Source: Streptomyces griseus subsp. griseus
GTDB taxonomy: Bacteria; Actinomycetota; Actinomycetes; Streptomycetales; Streptomycetaceae
Reading direction: 5' to 3'
Length of the DNA: 64,000 nucleotides
NCBI RefSeq assembly: GCF_000720255.1
Contig: NZ_JOJE01000028.1
Location: forward strand, 1 to 64,000
The notes under the pieces are model-generated. The model saw only the letters and a program-made list of their open reading frames with translations. It was not told where the DNA came from and did not search any database. Each line of letters opens with the position of its first letter. Positions within the stretch are counted from its first letter, which is position 1. The position numbers and the translations under genes are program-made. Below are positions 17,266 to 26,203 of this stretch, one piece after another.

Positions 17266-18194
17266 TGACCACACTCACCGAGGCGCCACCGCCCCTCGCA
17301 CCGGCGGCATCCGAGCCGAAACCCCAAAGACGCAGGGGCCGCTGGACGCCGTACTGGCTGCTGCTGCCCGGCATCCTGTGGCTGCTGGTCTTCTTCGCGC
17401 TGCCGATGATCTACCAGGCCTCCACGTCCGTGCAGACGGGCTCCCTGGAGGAGGGCTACAAGGTCACCTGGCACTTCGCGACCTACTGGGACGCGCTGAG
17501 CGAGTACTGGCCGCAGTTCCTGCGGTCGGTCGCCTACGCGGCCGCGGCGACGGTCCTGTGCCTGGTGCTGGGCTACCCGCTCGCGTACCTGATCGCCTTC
17601 CGCGCGGGACGCTGGCGCAACCTGATCATGATCCTGGTGATCGCGCCGTTCTTCACCAGCTTCCTGATCCGCACCCTCGCCTGGAAGACGATCCTCGCGG
17701 ACGGCGGCCCGGTGGTCGGCGCGCTCAACACGCTGCACGTCCTGGACGTGACCAACTGGCTCGGCTGGACGGCCGGCGACCGCGTTCTCGCCACGCCCCT
17801 CGCGGTGGTGTGCGGACTGACGTACAACTTCCTGCCGTTCATGATCCTGCCGCTGTACACCTCGCTGGAGCGGATCGACGGGCGGCTGCACGAGGCGGCG
17901 GGCGACCTGTACGCGCGGCCGGTCACGACGTTCCGCAAGGTCACCTTCCCGCTGTCGATGCCGGGCGTGGTCTCCGGCACGCTGCTCACCTTCATCCCGG
18001 CGGCCGGCGACTACGTGAACGCCGAACTCCTCGGCTCCACGGACACCCGCATGATCGGAAACGTCATCCAGACGCAGTTCCTGCGGATCCTGGACTATCC
18101 GACGGCCGCGGCCCTGTCCTTCATTCTCATGGCCGCGATCCTTCTCATGGTCACCTTCTACATCCGCGGGTCCGGGACGGAGGATCTGGTTTAA
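17265..18194 (+). CDS. potB: Polyamine ABC transporter permease, PotB type
   Basis: The 309-residue inner-membrane permease has about six transmembrane helices after a proline-rich cytoplasmic N-terminus. The ATPase-docking EAA loop is visible as LHEAAGDLYARPVTTFRKVTFPL. A TGATG overlap joins it to potA, and its stop directly abuts the potC start. It forms one half of the translocation channel. Confidence 0.92.
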   Translation: MTTLTEAPPPLAPAASEPKPQRRRGRWTPYWLLLPGILWLLVFFALPMIYQASTSVQTGSLEEGYKVTWHFATYWDALSEYWPQFLRSVAYAAAATVLCLVLGYPLAYLIAFRAGRWRNLIMILVIAPFFTSFLIRTLAWKTILADGGPVVGALNTLHVLDVTNWLGWTAGDRVLATPLAVVCGLTYNFLPFMILPLYTSLERIDGRLHEAAGDLYARPVTTFRKVTFPLSMPGVVSGTLLTFIPAAGDYVNAELLGSTDTRMIGNVIQTQFLRILDYPTAAALSFILMAAILLMVTFYIRGSGTEDLV

Positions 18195-18995
18195 ATGCCC
18201 TTCGTCAACTGGCTCAAGCGACATCTCGTCGTCATCGCGGGACTGCTCACGCTCGCGTATCTCCTGCTGCCGAACGTCGTCGTCACGGTGTTCTCCTTCA
18301 ACAAGCCGAAGGGGCGCTTCAACTACGAATGGCAGCAGTTCTCCACGGACGCCTGGAAGGACCCGTGCGGGGTCGCCGACCTGTGCGGCTCACTCTCGAT
18401 CAGCCTGCAGATCGCGTTCTGGGCGACGCTCGGCGCCACCCTCCTCGGCACACTGATCGCCTTCGCGCTGGTCCGCTACCGCTTCCGCGCGCGGGGCGCC
18501 GTCAACTCGCTGATCTTCCTGCCGATGGCGATGCCCGAGGTCGTCATGGCCGCCTCGCTGCTCACCCTGTTCCTCAACCTGGGTGCTCAGCTTGGGTTCT
18601 GGACGATCCTCATCGCGCACATCATGTTCTGCCTCAGCTTCGTCGTCACCGCGGTCAAGGCGCGCGTGATGTCGATGGACCCGCGCCTGGAGCAGGCGGC
18701 CCAGGACCTCTACGCCGGACCGGTGCAGACGTTCCTGCGGGTCACCCTGCCCATCGCGGCCCCCGGAATCGCCGCGGGCGCGCTGCTCGCCTTCGCGCTC
18801 TCCTTCGACGATTTCATCATCACCAATTTCAACGCGGGCTCGACCGTCACCTTCCCCATGTTCGTCTGGGGTTCGGCACAACGCGGAACGCCCGTGCAGA
18901 TCAACGTCATCGGCACGGCCATGTTCCTGCTCGCCGTGCTGTTCGTCCTGACCTCCATGGTCGTCGGCAGTCGCCGCAGCAGAAAGACATCGTAG
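18195..18995 (+). CDS. potC: Polyamine ABC transporter permease, PotC type
   Basis: This 266-residue permease has about six transmembrane segments and the EAA loop LEQAAQDLYAGPVQTFLRVTLPI. The LSFDDFIITNFNAG segment is typical of PotC/PotI proteins. It begins immediately after the potB stop codon and pairs with PotB. Confidence 0.92.
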   Translation: MPFVNWLKRHLVVIAGLLTLAYLLLPNVVVTVFSFNKPKGRFNYEWQQFSTDAWKDPCGVADLCGSLSISLQIAFWATLGATLLGTLIAFALVRYRFRARGAVNSLIFLPMAMPEVVMAASLLTLFLNLGAQLGFWTILIAHIMFCLSFVVTAVKARVMSMDPRLEQAAQDLYAGPVQTFLRVTLPIAAPGIAAGALLAFALSFDDFIITNFNAGSTVTFPMFVWGSAQRGTPVQINVIGTAMFLLAVLFVLTSMVVGSRRSRKTS

Positions 18996-19007
18996 GGAGT
19001 TGACATC

Positions 19008-20426
19008 ATGGCCCCGAGCGCCATGAATCGCTGGACCAGAGCACTCTCCGAAGCACGGCCGGTCCCGTACTGGCTCGAAGATCCCGGCAAGCCCCACCCC
19101 GAGCCCGCCCTCACCGGCGCCGAGACCTGCGACCTGCTGGTCGTCGGCGGTGGTTACAGCGGGCTGTGGACCGCGCTCATCGCCAAGGAGCGCGACCCGG
19201 GACGGGATGTCGTTCTGCTGGAAGGCCGCGAGGTGGGCTGGGCCGCCTCCGGCCGCAACGGCGGCTTCTGCGCCGCCTCCCTCACCCACGGCCTGCCCAA
19301 CGGCCTCGCCCGCTGGCCCGACGAGATCCACCGGCTCCAGGAGCTGGGCGCCCGCAACCTCGACGAGATCGAGCAGGCGGTCGCCCGCCACGGCATCGAC
19401 TGCGACTTCGAACGCACCGGCGAGATCGACGTCGCGACCGAGACGTACCAGGCGTGGGAACTGCGCGACTGGTACGAGGAGATGGAGCGCCGGGGCCTCG
19501 CCGAGGGGGTGGAGTTCCTGGACGCCGACGCGGTCCGCGAACAGGTCGACTCACCGACCTTCGAGGCGGGCCTGTGGGACCGGCGGGGCGTGGCCATGAT
19601 CCACCCCGCCAAGCTGGCCTGGGGCCTGAAACGGGCCTGCGTGCGGCTCGGCGTCCGGGTCCACGAGCACACGCCCGCCCTCGACCTGAAGCCGTACGGC
19701 GCCGGCATGGCCGTCCGCACCCCGTACGGCTCGGTCCGCGCGCGCCAGGTCGCCCTCGGCACCAACATCTTCCCCAATCTGGTCAGACGCGTCCGGTCGT
19801 ACACCGTCCCGGTCTACGACTACGCGCTGATGACCGAGCCGCTGAGCGCCGGGCAACTGGCGTCGATCGGCTGGAAGAACCGCCAGGGGCTGGGCGACTC
19901 GGCCAACCAGTTCCACTACTTCCGCCTGTCCGCCGACAACCGCGTCCTGTGGGGCGGGTACGACGCGATCTACCCCTACGGCGGCCGGGTGCGCGCCGAG
20001 TACGACGACCGCCCGGAGACCTACGCCAAGCTCGCCGGCCACTTCTTCACCTGCTTCCCGCAGCTGGAGGGCGTCCGCTTCACCCACGCCTGGGGCGGCG
20101 CGATCGACACCTGCTCGCGCTTCTCCGCGTTCTTCGGCACCGCCCACCAGGGGAAGGTCGCCTACGCGGCCGGTTACACGGGCCTCGGCGTGGGCGCGAC
20201 CCGGTTCGGTGCCGAGGTGATGCTCGACCTGCTGGCGGGGGAGCGCACGGAGCGCACCGAGCTGGAGATGGTGCGCAGGAAGCCGCTGCCGTTCCCGCCC
20301 GAGCCGTTCGCCTGGACCGGGATCGCGCTCACCAAGTGGTCGCTCGCCCGCGCGGACGCCCACGGCGGCCGGCGCAACCTGTGGCTGCGGACCATGGACC
20401 GGCTGGGACTCGGCTTCGACAGCTGA
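19008..20426 (+). CDS. FAD-dependent amine oxidase (DAO family, PuuB/OrdL-like)
   Basis: This is a 472-residue DAO-family flavoprotein. The dinucleotide-binding motif VVGGGYSGLW is at about residues 45-54, and the FAD-contacting GWAASGRNGGF segment is typical of the gamma-glutamylputrescine oxidase/OrdL group. It closes the polyamine operon, so it probably oxidises putrescine or a derivative to the aminoaldehyde used by the dehydrogenase encoded at 13272. No gamma-glutamylputrescine synthetase gene is present in the window. GGGAG lies upstream of the ATG. Confidence 0.88.
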   Translation: MAPSAMNRWTRALSEARPVPYWLEDPGKPHPEPALTGAETCDLLVVGGGYSGLWTALIAKERDPGRDVVLLEGREVGWAASGRNGGFCAASLTHGLPNGLARWPDEIHRLQELGARNLDEIEQAVARHGIDCDFERTGEIDVATETYQAWELRDWYEEMERRGLAEGVEFLDADAVREQVDSPTFEAGLWDRRGVAMIHPAKLAWGLKRACVRLGVRVHEHTPALDLKPYGAGMAVRTPYGSVRARQVALGTNIFPNLVRRVRSYTVPVYDYALMTEPLSAGQLASIGWKNRQGLGDSANQFHYFRLSADNRVLWGGYDAIYPYGGRVRAEYDDRPETYAKLAGHFFTCFPQLEGVRFTHAWGGAIDTCSRFSAFFGTAHQGKVAYAAGYTGLGVGATRFGAEVMLDLLAGERTERTELEMVRRKPLPFPPEPFAWTGIALTKWSLARADAHGGRRNLWLRTMDRLGLGFDS

Positions 20427-20428
20427 AT

Positions 20429-20442
20429 GTGACCCAGGTCAC
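20429..20442. promoter_or_regulatory. Crp-box-like palindrome
   Basis: GTGACCCAGGTCAC is a perfect palindrome that also fits the Streptomyces Crp core GTG-N6-GNCAC. It sits directly upstream of the -35 box of the promoter for the gene at 20550. Confidence 0.5.
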
Positions 20443-20472
20443 TTGATCGAGTCGGGCAAACCCGCGTAATGC
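20443..20472 (+). promoter_or_regulatory. Candidate promoter for the gene at 20550
   Basis: TTGATC (20443-20448) and TAATGC (20467-20472) are spaced by 18 nt. The predicted transcript start, near 20479, falls at the left arm of the leader inverted repeat. Confidence 0.55.
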
Positions 20473-20477
20473 CCGAC

Positions 20478-20546
20478 GGGGACCTCTCTCTTCCTCCGTA
20501 ACGCCTTCGGCGTCACGACAACCACGGAAGATTCAGGGAGGTCCCC
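20478..20546 (+). promoter_or_regulatory. Leader inverted repeat covering the ribosome-binding site
   Basis: GGGGACCTC (20478-20486) is perfectly complementary to GAGGTCCCC (20538-20546). The right arm includes most of the Shine-Dalgarno GGAGG that ends 8 nt before the ATG at 20550. A small internal hairpin (ACGCC-TTC-GGCGT) lies between them. Pairing would hide the ribosome-binding site. Confidence 0.5.
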
Positions 20547-20549
20547 GCC

Positions 20550-21044
20550 ATGACAGGGGCGAAGACGGCGGTCGACTGGCTCGCGGCCGTCGCACCGGAT
20601 CCCGAGGCCTGCCGCTGGGAGTGGGAGCGCAGCCCGAACGGGGTCGCGCTGCTGCCCGCGGGCCGGGCCTGGGACGTGCTCATCCTGCCCGCCGAGCTCG
20701 GCTATCCGGCCCTCGACGTACTCACCCGCATCCTCGACCGACCCGGACCGGTGCTGGTCGACTTCGGCGACGCGCGCATGGGCTTCTTCGTGCCCGCGGG
20801 TACGGCGGCCCGCTGGCTCGGCACGGGCATCCGTACGGCCGGGACCGGCACCTGGATCGTGGTGCCGTACCCGGGACGGTCGAACGGCGGGGTGCGCTGG
20901 CTGGTCCTGCCGGACGGCTCCGGCACCCTCACCGACCCGGCCCTCCTCGAACTGGCCATGCACGAGGCGGCGGCGGATCTGGTCAGGAGGGAGCGGAGGC
21001 CGAAGGAGCAGAGGGGGCAGAGGGAGCCGAAGGAGAGGGAGTGA
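20550..21044 (+). CDS. Conserved hypothetical protein, 164 aa
   Basis: I do not recognise a named family. The N-terminus (AVDWLAAVAPDPEACRWEWE) and the middle (WDVLILPAELGYPALDVL, VLVDFGDARMGFFVPAG) read as a compact soluble alpha/beta protein, ending in a charged low-complexity tail (RRERRPKEQRGQREPKERE). There is no signal peptide or membrane segment. The gene has its own promoter, a Crp-like box and a leader that can mask its ribosome-binding site. Its last 62 nt overlap the convergent phosphatase gene. Confidence 0.8.
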   Translation: MTGAKTAVDWLAAVAPDPEACRWEWERSPNGVALLPAGRAWDVLILPAELGYPALDVLTRILDRPGPVLVDFGDARMGFFVPAGTAARWLGTGIRTAGTGTWIVVPYPGRSNGGVRWLVLPDGSGTLTDPALLELAMHEAAADLVRRERRPKEQRGQREPKERE

Positions 21045-21660
21045 GGCGCCGGGAGCGCGCACGGGCCGTCAGCACCAGCCACAGGGCGCCGAGCAGCACC
21101 GCGCACAGGCACCAACTCCCCACGACGTCCAGGGGCCAGTGGTAGCCCCGGCGCACCAGACCGAACGACACGCCCAGTACCAAGGCCCCGCAGGTGACGA
21201 CGAGCGCGCGGCGCACGAGGGGTGAGCGCAGCCAGGGGAGCAGGAGCAGGGTGGCGGAGCCGTACGCGACGGCGGCCGTGGCCGTGTGGCCCGAGGGGTA
21301 GTAGCCGATGCCCGGCGGCACGACCGACGTGCCGTGCCGGGCGGTCCACTCCTTCAGGGGCACGATCAGCGCCGGGACCAGGGCCATCAGGACGGTCGCG
21401 GCGACGGGCGGCAGCCACCAGCGGTGAGTGCCCGTGGAGCGCCCTCGCCAGGCGACGTACCCGATCGCGACCGCCAGGACCGGGACGGCGATCTGGACAC
21501 CGCCGAGGTCGGAGAGCAGTTCGGAGAGGCGGTCCGGGTGGAGTAGCGCGTGGCTGATGTGCTCATCGGTGCGCACCAGGGGGCCGTCCGTGAGGATCTG
21601 CCAGGTGATCAGGGCGAAGAGGAGGGCCGGCGGGCCGAGCAGCAGGACGGCGAGGGGCAT
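20983..21660 (-). CDS. PAP2-superfamily membrane phosphatase
   Basis: This is a 225-residue integral membrane protein with about six helices. The three phosphatase motifs of the PAP2/phosphatidate phosphatase family are seen as K-x5-R-x-G (KEWTARHG), PSGH in YYPSGHTATA, and RRGYHWPLDVVGSW. It probably dephosphorylates a lipid phosphate or undecaprenyl pyrophosphate on the outer face. A low-complexity Ser/Pro/Ala tail ([15 protein letters not shown]) ends the protein and is encoded opposite the charged tail of the convergent gene. The ATG at 21660 is assigned from the first hydrophobic segment. Confidence 0.85.
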   Translation of the reverse strand: MPLAVLLLGPPALLFALITWQILTDGPLVRTDEHISHALLHPDRLSELLSDLGGVQIAVPVLAVAIGYVAWRGRSTGTHRWWLPPVAATVLMALVPALIVPLKEWTARHGTSVVPPGIGYYPSGHTATAAVAYGSATLLLLPWLRSPLVRRALVVTCGALVLGVSFGLVRRGYHWPLDVVGSWCLCAVLLGALWLVLTARARSRRLTPSPSAPSAPSAPSASAPS

Positions 21661-21697
21661 GCGCCCCAGCCTGTCAGGTGCGGAAGGGAAGGAGGTC

Positions 21698-21735
21698 GGC
21701 CACCCCGGAACAGGGGGGGGTGGTTCCGGGGTGGC
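21698..21735 (-). terminator. Hairpin, likely gabT terminator
   Basis: A perfect 14-bp stem, GGCCACCCCGGAAC and GTTCCGGGGTGGCC, flanks an 11-nt loop. On the minus strand it is followed by a pyrimidine-rich stretch. Confidence 0.55.
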
Positions 21736-21750
21736 CGTCCGGACCGGATT

Positions 21751-21783
21751 GTCGCTCGCCCCGGGGGGTTTGGGGCGGGCGAC
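21751..21783 (-). terminator. Second hairpin in the same gap
   Basis: GTCGCTCGCCCC pairs with GGGGCGGGCGAC with one mismatch. It could act in tandem with the adjacent hairpin. Confidence 0.4.
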
Positions 21784-22027
21784 TGTCCGATCGGTGAGGA
21801 GATCCGGAGCCGTCAGGTCCCGGTTGTGTGCGCGAGGGCACGACCAGGTCGAAGCTGGGGAGGCCCCGGCCTGGGGTTCGCCCACAGTCCCCTGTGAGCG
21901 GGTGTATCTCTCATCTCGGTAGAACCTACGGCAGCGAATGGCCCCAGGACAGACGCACAGGCCTCCCGACATCCACCTCGCACACCTTCTTCACACGCTC
22001 TGCCGCTCACTCCGCAGAGCCCCCCGA

Positions 22028-23362
22028 TCAGATGCGCGCGAAGGCCTGCTCGATGATGTCGAGACCCTCGTTCAGCAGGTCCTCGCCGATCACCAGCGGG
22101 GGCAGGAAACGCAGCACGTTGCCGTAGGTGCCACAGGTCAGGACCAACAGGCCCTCCTGGTGGCAGGCCTTGGCGAGGGCGGCGGTCGCCTCCGGGTTCG
22201 GCTCCTTCGTCGTACGGTCCTTGACCAGCTCGATGGCGATCATCGCGCCCCGGCCGCGCACGTCGCCGATCACGTCGAACTTCTCGGCCATGGCGGTCAG
22301 GCGGGCCTTCATGACCGCCTCGATGTTCTTCGCCCTGGCGTTGAGGTCGAGCTCCTTCATGGTCTCGATCGAGCCGAGCGCACCGGCGCAGGCGACCGGG
22401 TTGCCGCCGTAGGTGCCGCCGAGGCCGCCCGCGTGCGCGGCGTCCATGATCTCGGCGCGACCGGTGACGGCGGCGAGCGGCAGACCGCCCGCGATGCCCT
22501 TCGCCGTGGTGATCAGGTCCGGGACGATGCCCTCGTCCTCGCAGGCGAACCACTGGCCGGTGCGGCAGAAGCCGGACTGGATCTCGTCGGCCACGAAGAC
22601 GATGCCGTTGTCCTTCGCGAACTGGCTGATCGCCGGCAGGAAGCCCTTGGCCGGCTCGATGAAGCCGCCCTCGCCGAGCACCGGCTCGATGATGATCGCG
22701 GCCACGTTGTCCGGACCCACCTGCTTGGTGATCTGGTCGATGGCCTGCGCGGCGGCCTCCGGGCCCGCGTTCTCCGGGCCGGTCGGCCAGCGGTAGCCGT
22801 ACGCCAGCGGCATGCGGTACACCTCGGGAGCGAACGGGCCGAAGCCGTGCTTGTACGGCATGTTCTTCGCCGTCAGCGCCATGGTGAGGTTCGTACGGCC
22901 GTGGTAGCCGTGGTCGAACACGACGACCGCCTGGCGCCCGGTGTACGAGCGGGCGATCTTGACCGCGTTCTCGACGGCCTCGGCACCGCTGTTGAACAGC
23001 GCGGACTTCTTGGCGTGGTCGCCCGGGGTCAGCTCGGCGAGGGCCTCGGCGACCTCCACGTAACCCTCGTACGGCGTGACCATGAAACAGGTGTGGGTGA
23101 AGTCGGCGAGCTGGGCGGAGGCACGGCGTACGACGGCCTCGGCGGAGGCGCCGACGCTGGTGACCGCGATGCCGGAGCCGAAGTCGATGAGGCGGTTGCC
23201 GTCGACGTCCTCGATGATTCCGCCGCCCGCGCGCGCGGTGAACACGGGCAGCACCGAGCCCACGCCCTGGGCGACCGCGGCCACGCGGCGGGCCTGCAAC
23301 TCCTGCGACTTGGGGCCGGGGATGGCGGTGACGACGCGGCGCTCCTGCGGAAGTGCGGTCAT
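22028..23362 (-). CDS. gabT: 4-aminobutyrate aminotransferase
   Basis: This is a 444-residue class III aminotransferase of the GabT type, with the PLP lysine K288 in TTAKGIAGGLPLAAVTGR, FVADEIQSGFCRTG for the pyridine-ring aspartate, and NSGAEAVENAVKIAR for phosphate binding. It converts GABA and 2-oxoglutarate to succinate semialdehyde and glutamate, continuing the route started by the polyamine operon. The ATG at 23362 is preceded on the minus strand by AGGAGC. It is divergent from the VirD4-like gene. Confidence 0.93.
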   Translation of the reverse strand: MTALPQERRVVTAIPGPKSQELQARRVAAVAQGVGSVLPVFTARAGGGIIEDVDGNRLIDFGSGIAVTSVGASAEAVVRRASAQLADFTHTCFMVTPYEGYVEVAEALAELTPGDHAKKSALFNSGAEAVENAVKIARSYTGRQAVVVFDHGYHGRTNLTMALTAKNMPYKHGFGPFAPEVYRMPLAYGYRWPTGPENAGPEAAAQAIDQITKQVGPDNVAAIIIEPVLGEGGFIEPAKGFLPAISQFAKDNGIVFVADEIQSGFCRTGQWFACEDEGIVPDLITTAKGIAGGLPLAAVTGRAEIMDAAHAGGLGGTYGGNPVACAGALGSIETMKELDLNARAKNIEAVMKARLTAMAEKFDVIGDVRGRGAMIAIELVKDRTTKEPNPEATAALAKACHQEGLLVLTCGTYGNVLRFLPPLVIGEDLLNEGLDIIEQAFARI

Positions 23363-23614
23363 GGGGGGGCTCCTGGGTGTTCGCGGAGGGGGATTTGCGG
23401 ATGCTTGCCTTCTTTTCCCGCAGGCTAAGACCGGGGAAGGGGCCGGGGCATGCTCCATGTGGGCGTTGTCGGCGCACGGGGTTGTCCTCGGTGGACATGG
23501 CGCCGCCGGGGCGCTTACCCGCCGCATCGGCCGCGTAAGCGGTGAACTCCCCAGGGGACCACGTTAGATTGACTCGCTGACGGTGGACGGAACGGCAGGT
23601 CAGGGGGCAGCCCG

Positions 23615-26050
23615 ATGGAGAGCGACGGGACGCAGGACGCGCGGGGTACGCATGCGAATCCTGTGCCGCGCCCGGCAGTGCCGCCGAACCCGCCCGCGGT
23701 GCCGCCGCGGCCGGACCGCGCGCCGCACGTGGTGGAGCAGGGCGGGCAGCACACGCGGGGCGGGCACCTCCCCTCGCCGGTCACCGAGTGGCTCGACACG
23801 CCCCGGCCCACCGCCCGGCCCGGCATCTGGCGCTACGGATACCGGCTGCCCAAGGCCGCGCAGACCGCGGAGCGGCTCGCCCCGGTCACGATCGTCGGCC
23901 TGCTGATCCCGCTGGCCGTGGCCCTGCTGCTGTGGTCCGTGTGGCGCGAGGGCGGCATGCCCTATCAATGGGTGCTGCTGAAGCTGTTCACCCCGGACGA
24001 CTGGTGGTGGGCCGGCACCGTCTCGCCCAAGGGCATGGACGGGGCCGAGGCCCGCGTGGTCTACGACGGCGTCTTCTTCGCCGTGCTCGTCTACGCCGCC
24101 GGCCGCCTGGGCAGCTGGCCCGACGTCCTGCGCCACTTCATCGGACGCCGGCCGCAGCCCGCACGGGCACTGCTCGCCGCCCTGGCCGCACTCGTCACGC
24201 TCAGCCTGGTCTTCCCGAACGCCTTCCCCGGCGTCGGCTGGGACGCCCTGCCGGTCGTCGACCCGGTCTTCTCCCTCGTCGTCCTGATCAGCGGCGGCTA
24301 CGAGCTGTTCCAGTCGCAGCTGTACACCGACCTGCTCTACGCCCTCCTCACCCTGCTCGTGGTGTGGCCGTTCGCCCGGATCGGCGGCTGGTGGGGGTAC
24401 GCGAAGGCGCTGCTCGCCGCACGGCGCGCCCACCGGGACCCCACCGCGCCGCCCGCCCCCGACCTGCCCCGCTCCCAGTGGCCCGAGCTGCGGGAGGCCG
24501 GCCAGCACGAGGCGGCGGAGCTGCTCACCGCCGAGGTGGCGGGCGGCCGGATGAACGACGTGGACTGCGCCCGGGTGGAGCACGCCTGGACCACGGCCCG
24601 GCGCGGCGCGAACCTCGCCGCCTTCCGCGACACCGTGCTCCGGCAGGGCGGCGCGGCCTGGGCCCACCCGTCCGGCGCCCGCGACCTGCCGCACCGCACC
24701 GCCCGGCACGACCTGCTCGCCGGCCAGGTCCGCATCGGACGCTGGGTGCCCGCCGAGCGCACCCCGCGCGCCTATCACGAGGCGGGCGCGGCGCTCGGCC
24801 CCGAGGCGCTCGGCACCTCGCTCCTCGCGGTCGGACCGTCCGGCTCCGGCAAGACCCGCAACCTGATCGAGCCGCTGACCGAGGCGCTGACCCTCCAGGC
24901 ACTGACCGGACAGTGCGCCGTCGTCGCGGTCTGCGCGGGCGGCACCCCGCTCGCCTCCGACTCCGCGTTCGACGTGATCGTGCGCCTCGGAGACCGCGCC
25001 TCCGTCCACGACCTCGACCCCTACGCGGACAGCGAGGACCCCGACGAGGCCGCCGCCCTCCTCGCCGAGGGGCTCGTGGGCGACCTCGACACCGTCACCG
25101 GCCAGGGCGCCGCCACCGCCCTCGCCCAGGTGCTCGCCCCGTACCACGCCGTCCACGGCCGCTTCCCGGCCCTGCCGGTGCTGCGTGAACTCCTGGAGGG
25201 CGAACGGGCCGCGCTGTCCGCGCTGCGGGAGGCCCTGGCGGGGGACGAGCACACCGTGCTGCGCCGCGAACTCGACGCCCGCATCCGGCAGGCGGGCGGC
25301 CCCGGCGACCCGGGCCGGGCGCTCGCCGACCGGCTCGCCCTGCTGAACCGGCCCGCCTTCGAGGGCTTCTTCGGCGGGAACGTGAGTCAAGGAGACAAGG
25401 GGCAGGAAGGGCCCCGGCTGTTCTCCCTGCGCGCGATGGCCCACCACCCGCTGCGGGTCCGCGTCGACCTGCCCCAGCAGGGCCACGAGGAGGCCGCCCG
25501 GCTGATCACCCGGCTCGTCCTCGCCCAGTTCGCCGCCGTCGTACGGGACGGGCGGCGCCCCCACTTCGCCTGTCTGCTCCTCGACGACGCCGCCGGCGCG
25601 GTCACCACGGACTCGGTGCGCCGCATCCAGCGGATGCGTTCGCAGAACGCGGGCGTCGTCCTCGCCCTGCGCAGCATCGCCGACGTCCCCGAGGCCCTGC
25701 ACGGCCCGCTGTACGGGGCCGTCGGCTGCCGGATGGCCTTCTCCGGCGTGACGACGTGGGACGGCGGCCGGTTCGCCCAGGCCTGGGGTACCGAGTGGGT
25801 GGAGACGCGGGACGTGGCCAAGCACACCGTGTTCGCGGACCAGCCGATGACCCGCGCCATCCACGCCCTGCGCAAACTCGTCACCGGCAAGGCCGTCACC
25901 ACCGACGCGGTCACCGTGCGCCAGGTCGAGCGGGAACGCTGGTCGGCGTCCGAACTGGCCCACCAGGTGCCGCCGGGCCACGCCGTGCTGTCCCTCACGA
26001 CCGTCCAGGGCGAGCACGCGCCGCCGCTGCTGTTGGATCTGCGCGGCTGA
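23615..26050 (+). CDS. Large membrane ATP/GTP-binding protein, VirD4/TraD-like
   Basis: The 811-residue protein has a proline-rich N-terminus (about 1-60), four or five transmembrane segments (about 88-110, 147-165, 183-205, 220-265) and a cytoplasmic P-loop ATPase domain. Walker A is GPSGSGKT with K413, and the Walker B-like strand is HFACLLLDDAAG. The order resembles type IV coupling proteins (VirD4/TraD) or FtsK/HerA-type pumps. No relaxase, pilus or replication genes are nearby, so conjugation is unlikely. The substrate is unknown. It is followed, in the same direction, by the PucR regulator. Confidence 0.8.
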   Translation: MESDGTQDARGTHANPVPRPAVPPNPPAVPPRPDRAPHVVEQGGQHTRGGHLPSPVTEWLDTPRPTARPGIWRYGYRLPKAAQTAERLAPVTIVGLLIPLAVALLLWSVWREGGMPYQWVLLKLFTPDDWWWAGTVSPKGMDGAEARVVYDGVFFAVLVYAAGRLGSWPDVLRHFIGRRPQPARALLAALAALVTLSLVFPNAFPGVGWDALPVVDPVFSLVVLISGGYELFQSQLYTDLLYALLTLLVVWPFARIGGWWGYAKALLAARRAHRDPTAPPAPDLPRSQWPELREAGQHEAAELLTAEVAGGRMNDVDCARVEHAWTTARRGANLAAFRDTVLRQGGAAWAHPSGARDLPHRTARHDLLAGQVRIGRWVPAERTPRAYHEAGAALGPEALGTSLLAVGPSGSGKTRNLIEPLTEALTLQALTGQCAVVAVCAGGTPLASDSAFDVIVRLGDRASVHDLDPYADSEDPDEAAALLAEGLVGDLDTVTGQGAATALAQVLAPYHAVHGRFPALPVLRELLEGERAALSALREALAGDEHTVLRRELDARIRQAGGPGDPGRALADRLALLNRPAFEGFFGGNVSQGDKGQEGPRLFSLRAMAHHPLRVRVDLPQQGHEEAARLITRLVLAQFAAVVRDGRRPHFACLLLDDAAGAVTTDSVRRIQRMRSQNAGVVLALRSIADVPEALHGPLYGAVGCRMAFSGVTTWDGGRFAQAWGTEWVETRDVAKHTVFADQPMTRAIHALRKLVTGKAVTTDAVTVRQVERERWSASELAHQVPPGHAVLSLTTVQGEHAPPLLLDLRG

Positions 26051-26203
26051 TCGGTGCCGCGTAGGGGCATGTTCCGGCCATGAGGCCGGTCCATGGGGTC
26101 ACCAGGCGACCGTACGGTGAGGCAGAATCGACACAGGTCGTTCATACGTGTCGGCCAAAAGGTCACAGAGTTCCCATCGATATGTCACCGATCTGAAGGC
26201 CCG

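Larger units (their letters stand above)
21661..22027. other. 367-bp intergenic region with hairpins
   Basis: No protein-coding gene is evident between the phosphatase start and the gabT stop. The region holds two strong hairpins (21698-21735 and 21751-21783, listed as terminators) and a weaker one, GCTCTGC/GCAGAGC, at 21997-22020 just past the gabT stop. A promoter for the phosphatase should lie in the last 50 or so bases before 21660 but no clear boxes are seen. Confidence 0.5.

Noticed and set aside
23615..26050. An integrated conjugative element around the VirD4-like gene
   Set aside because: No integrase, relaxase, excisionase, tRNA attachment site or GC shift was seen.
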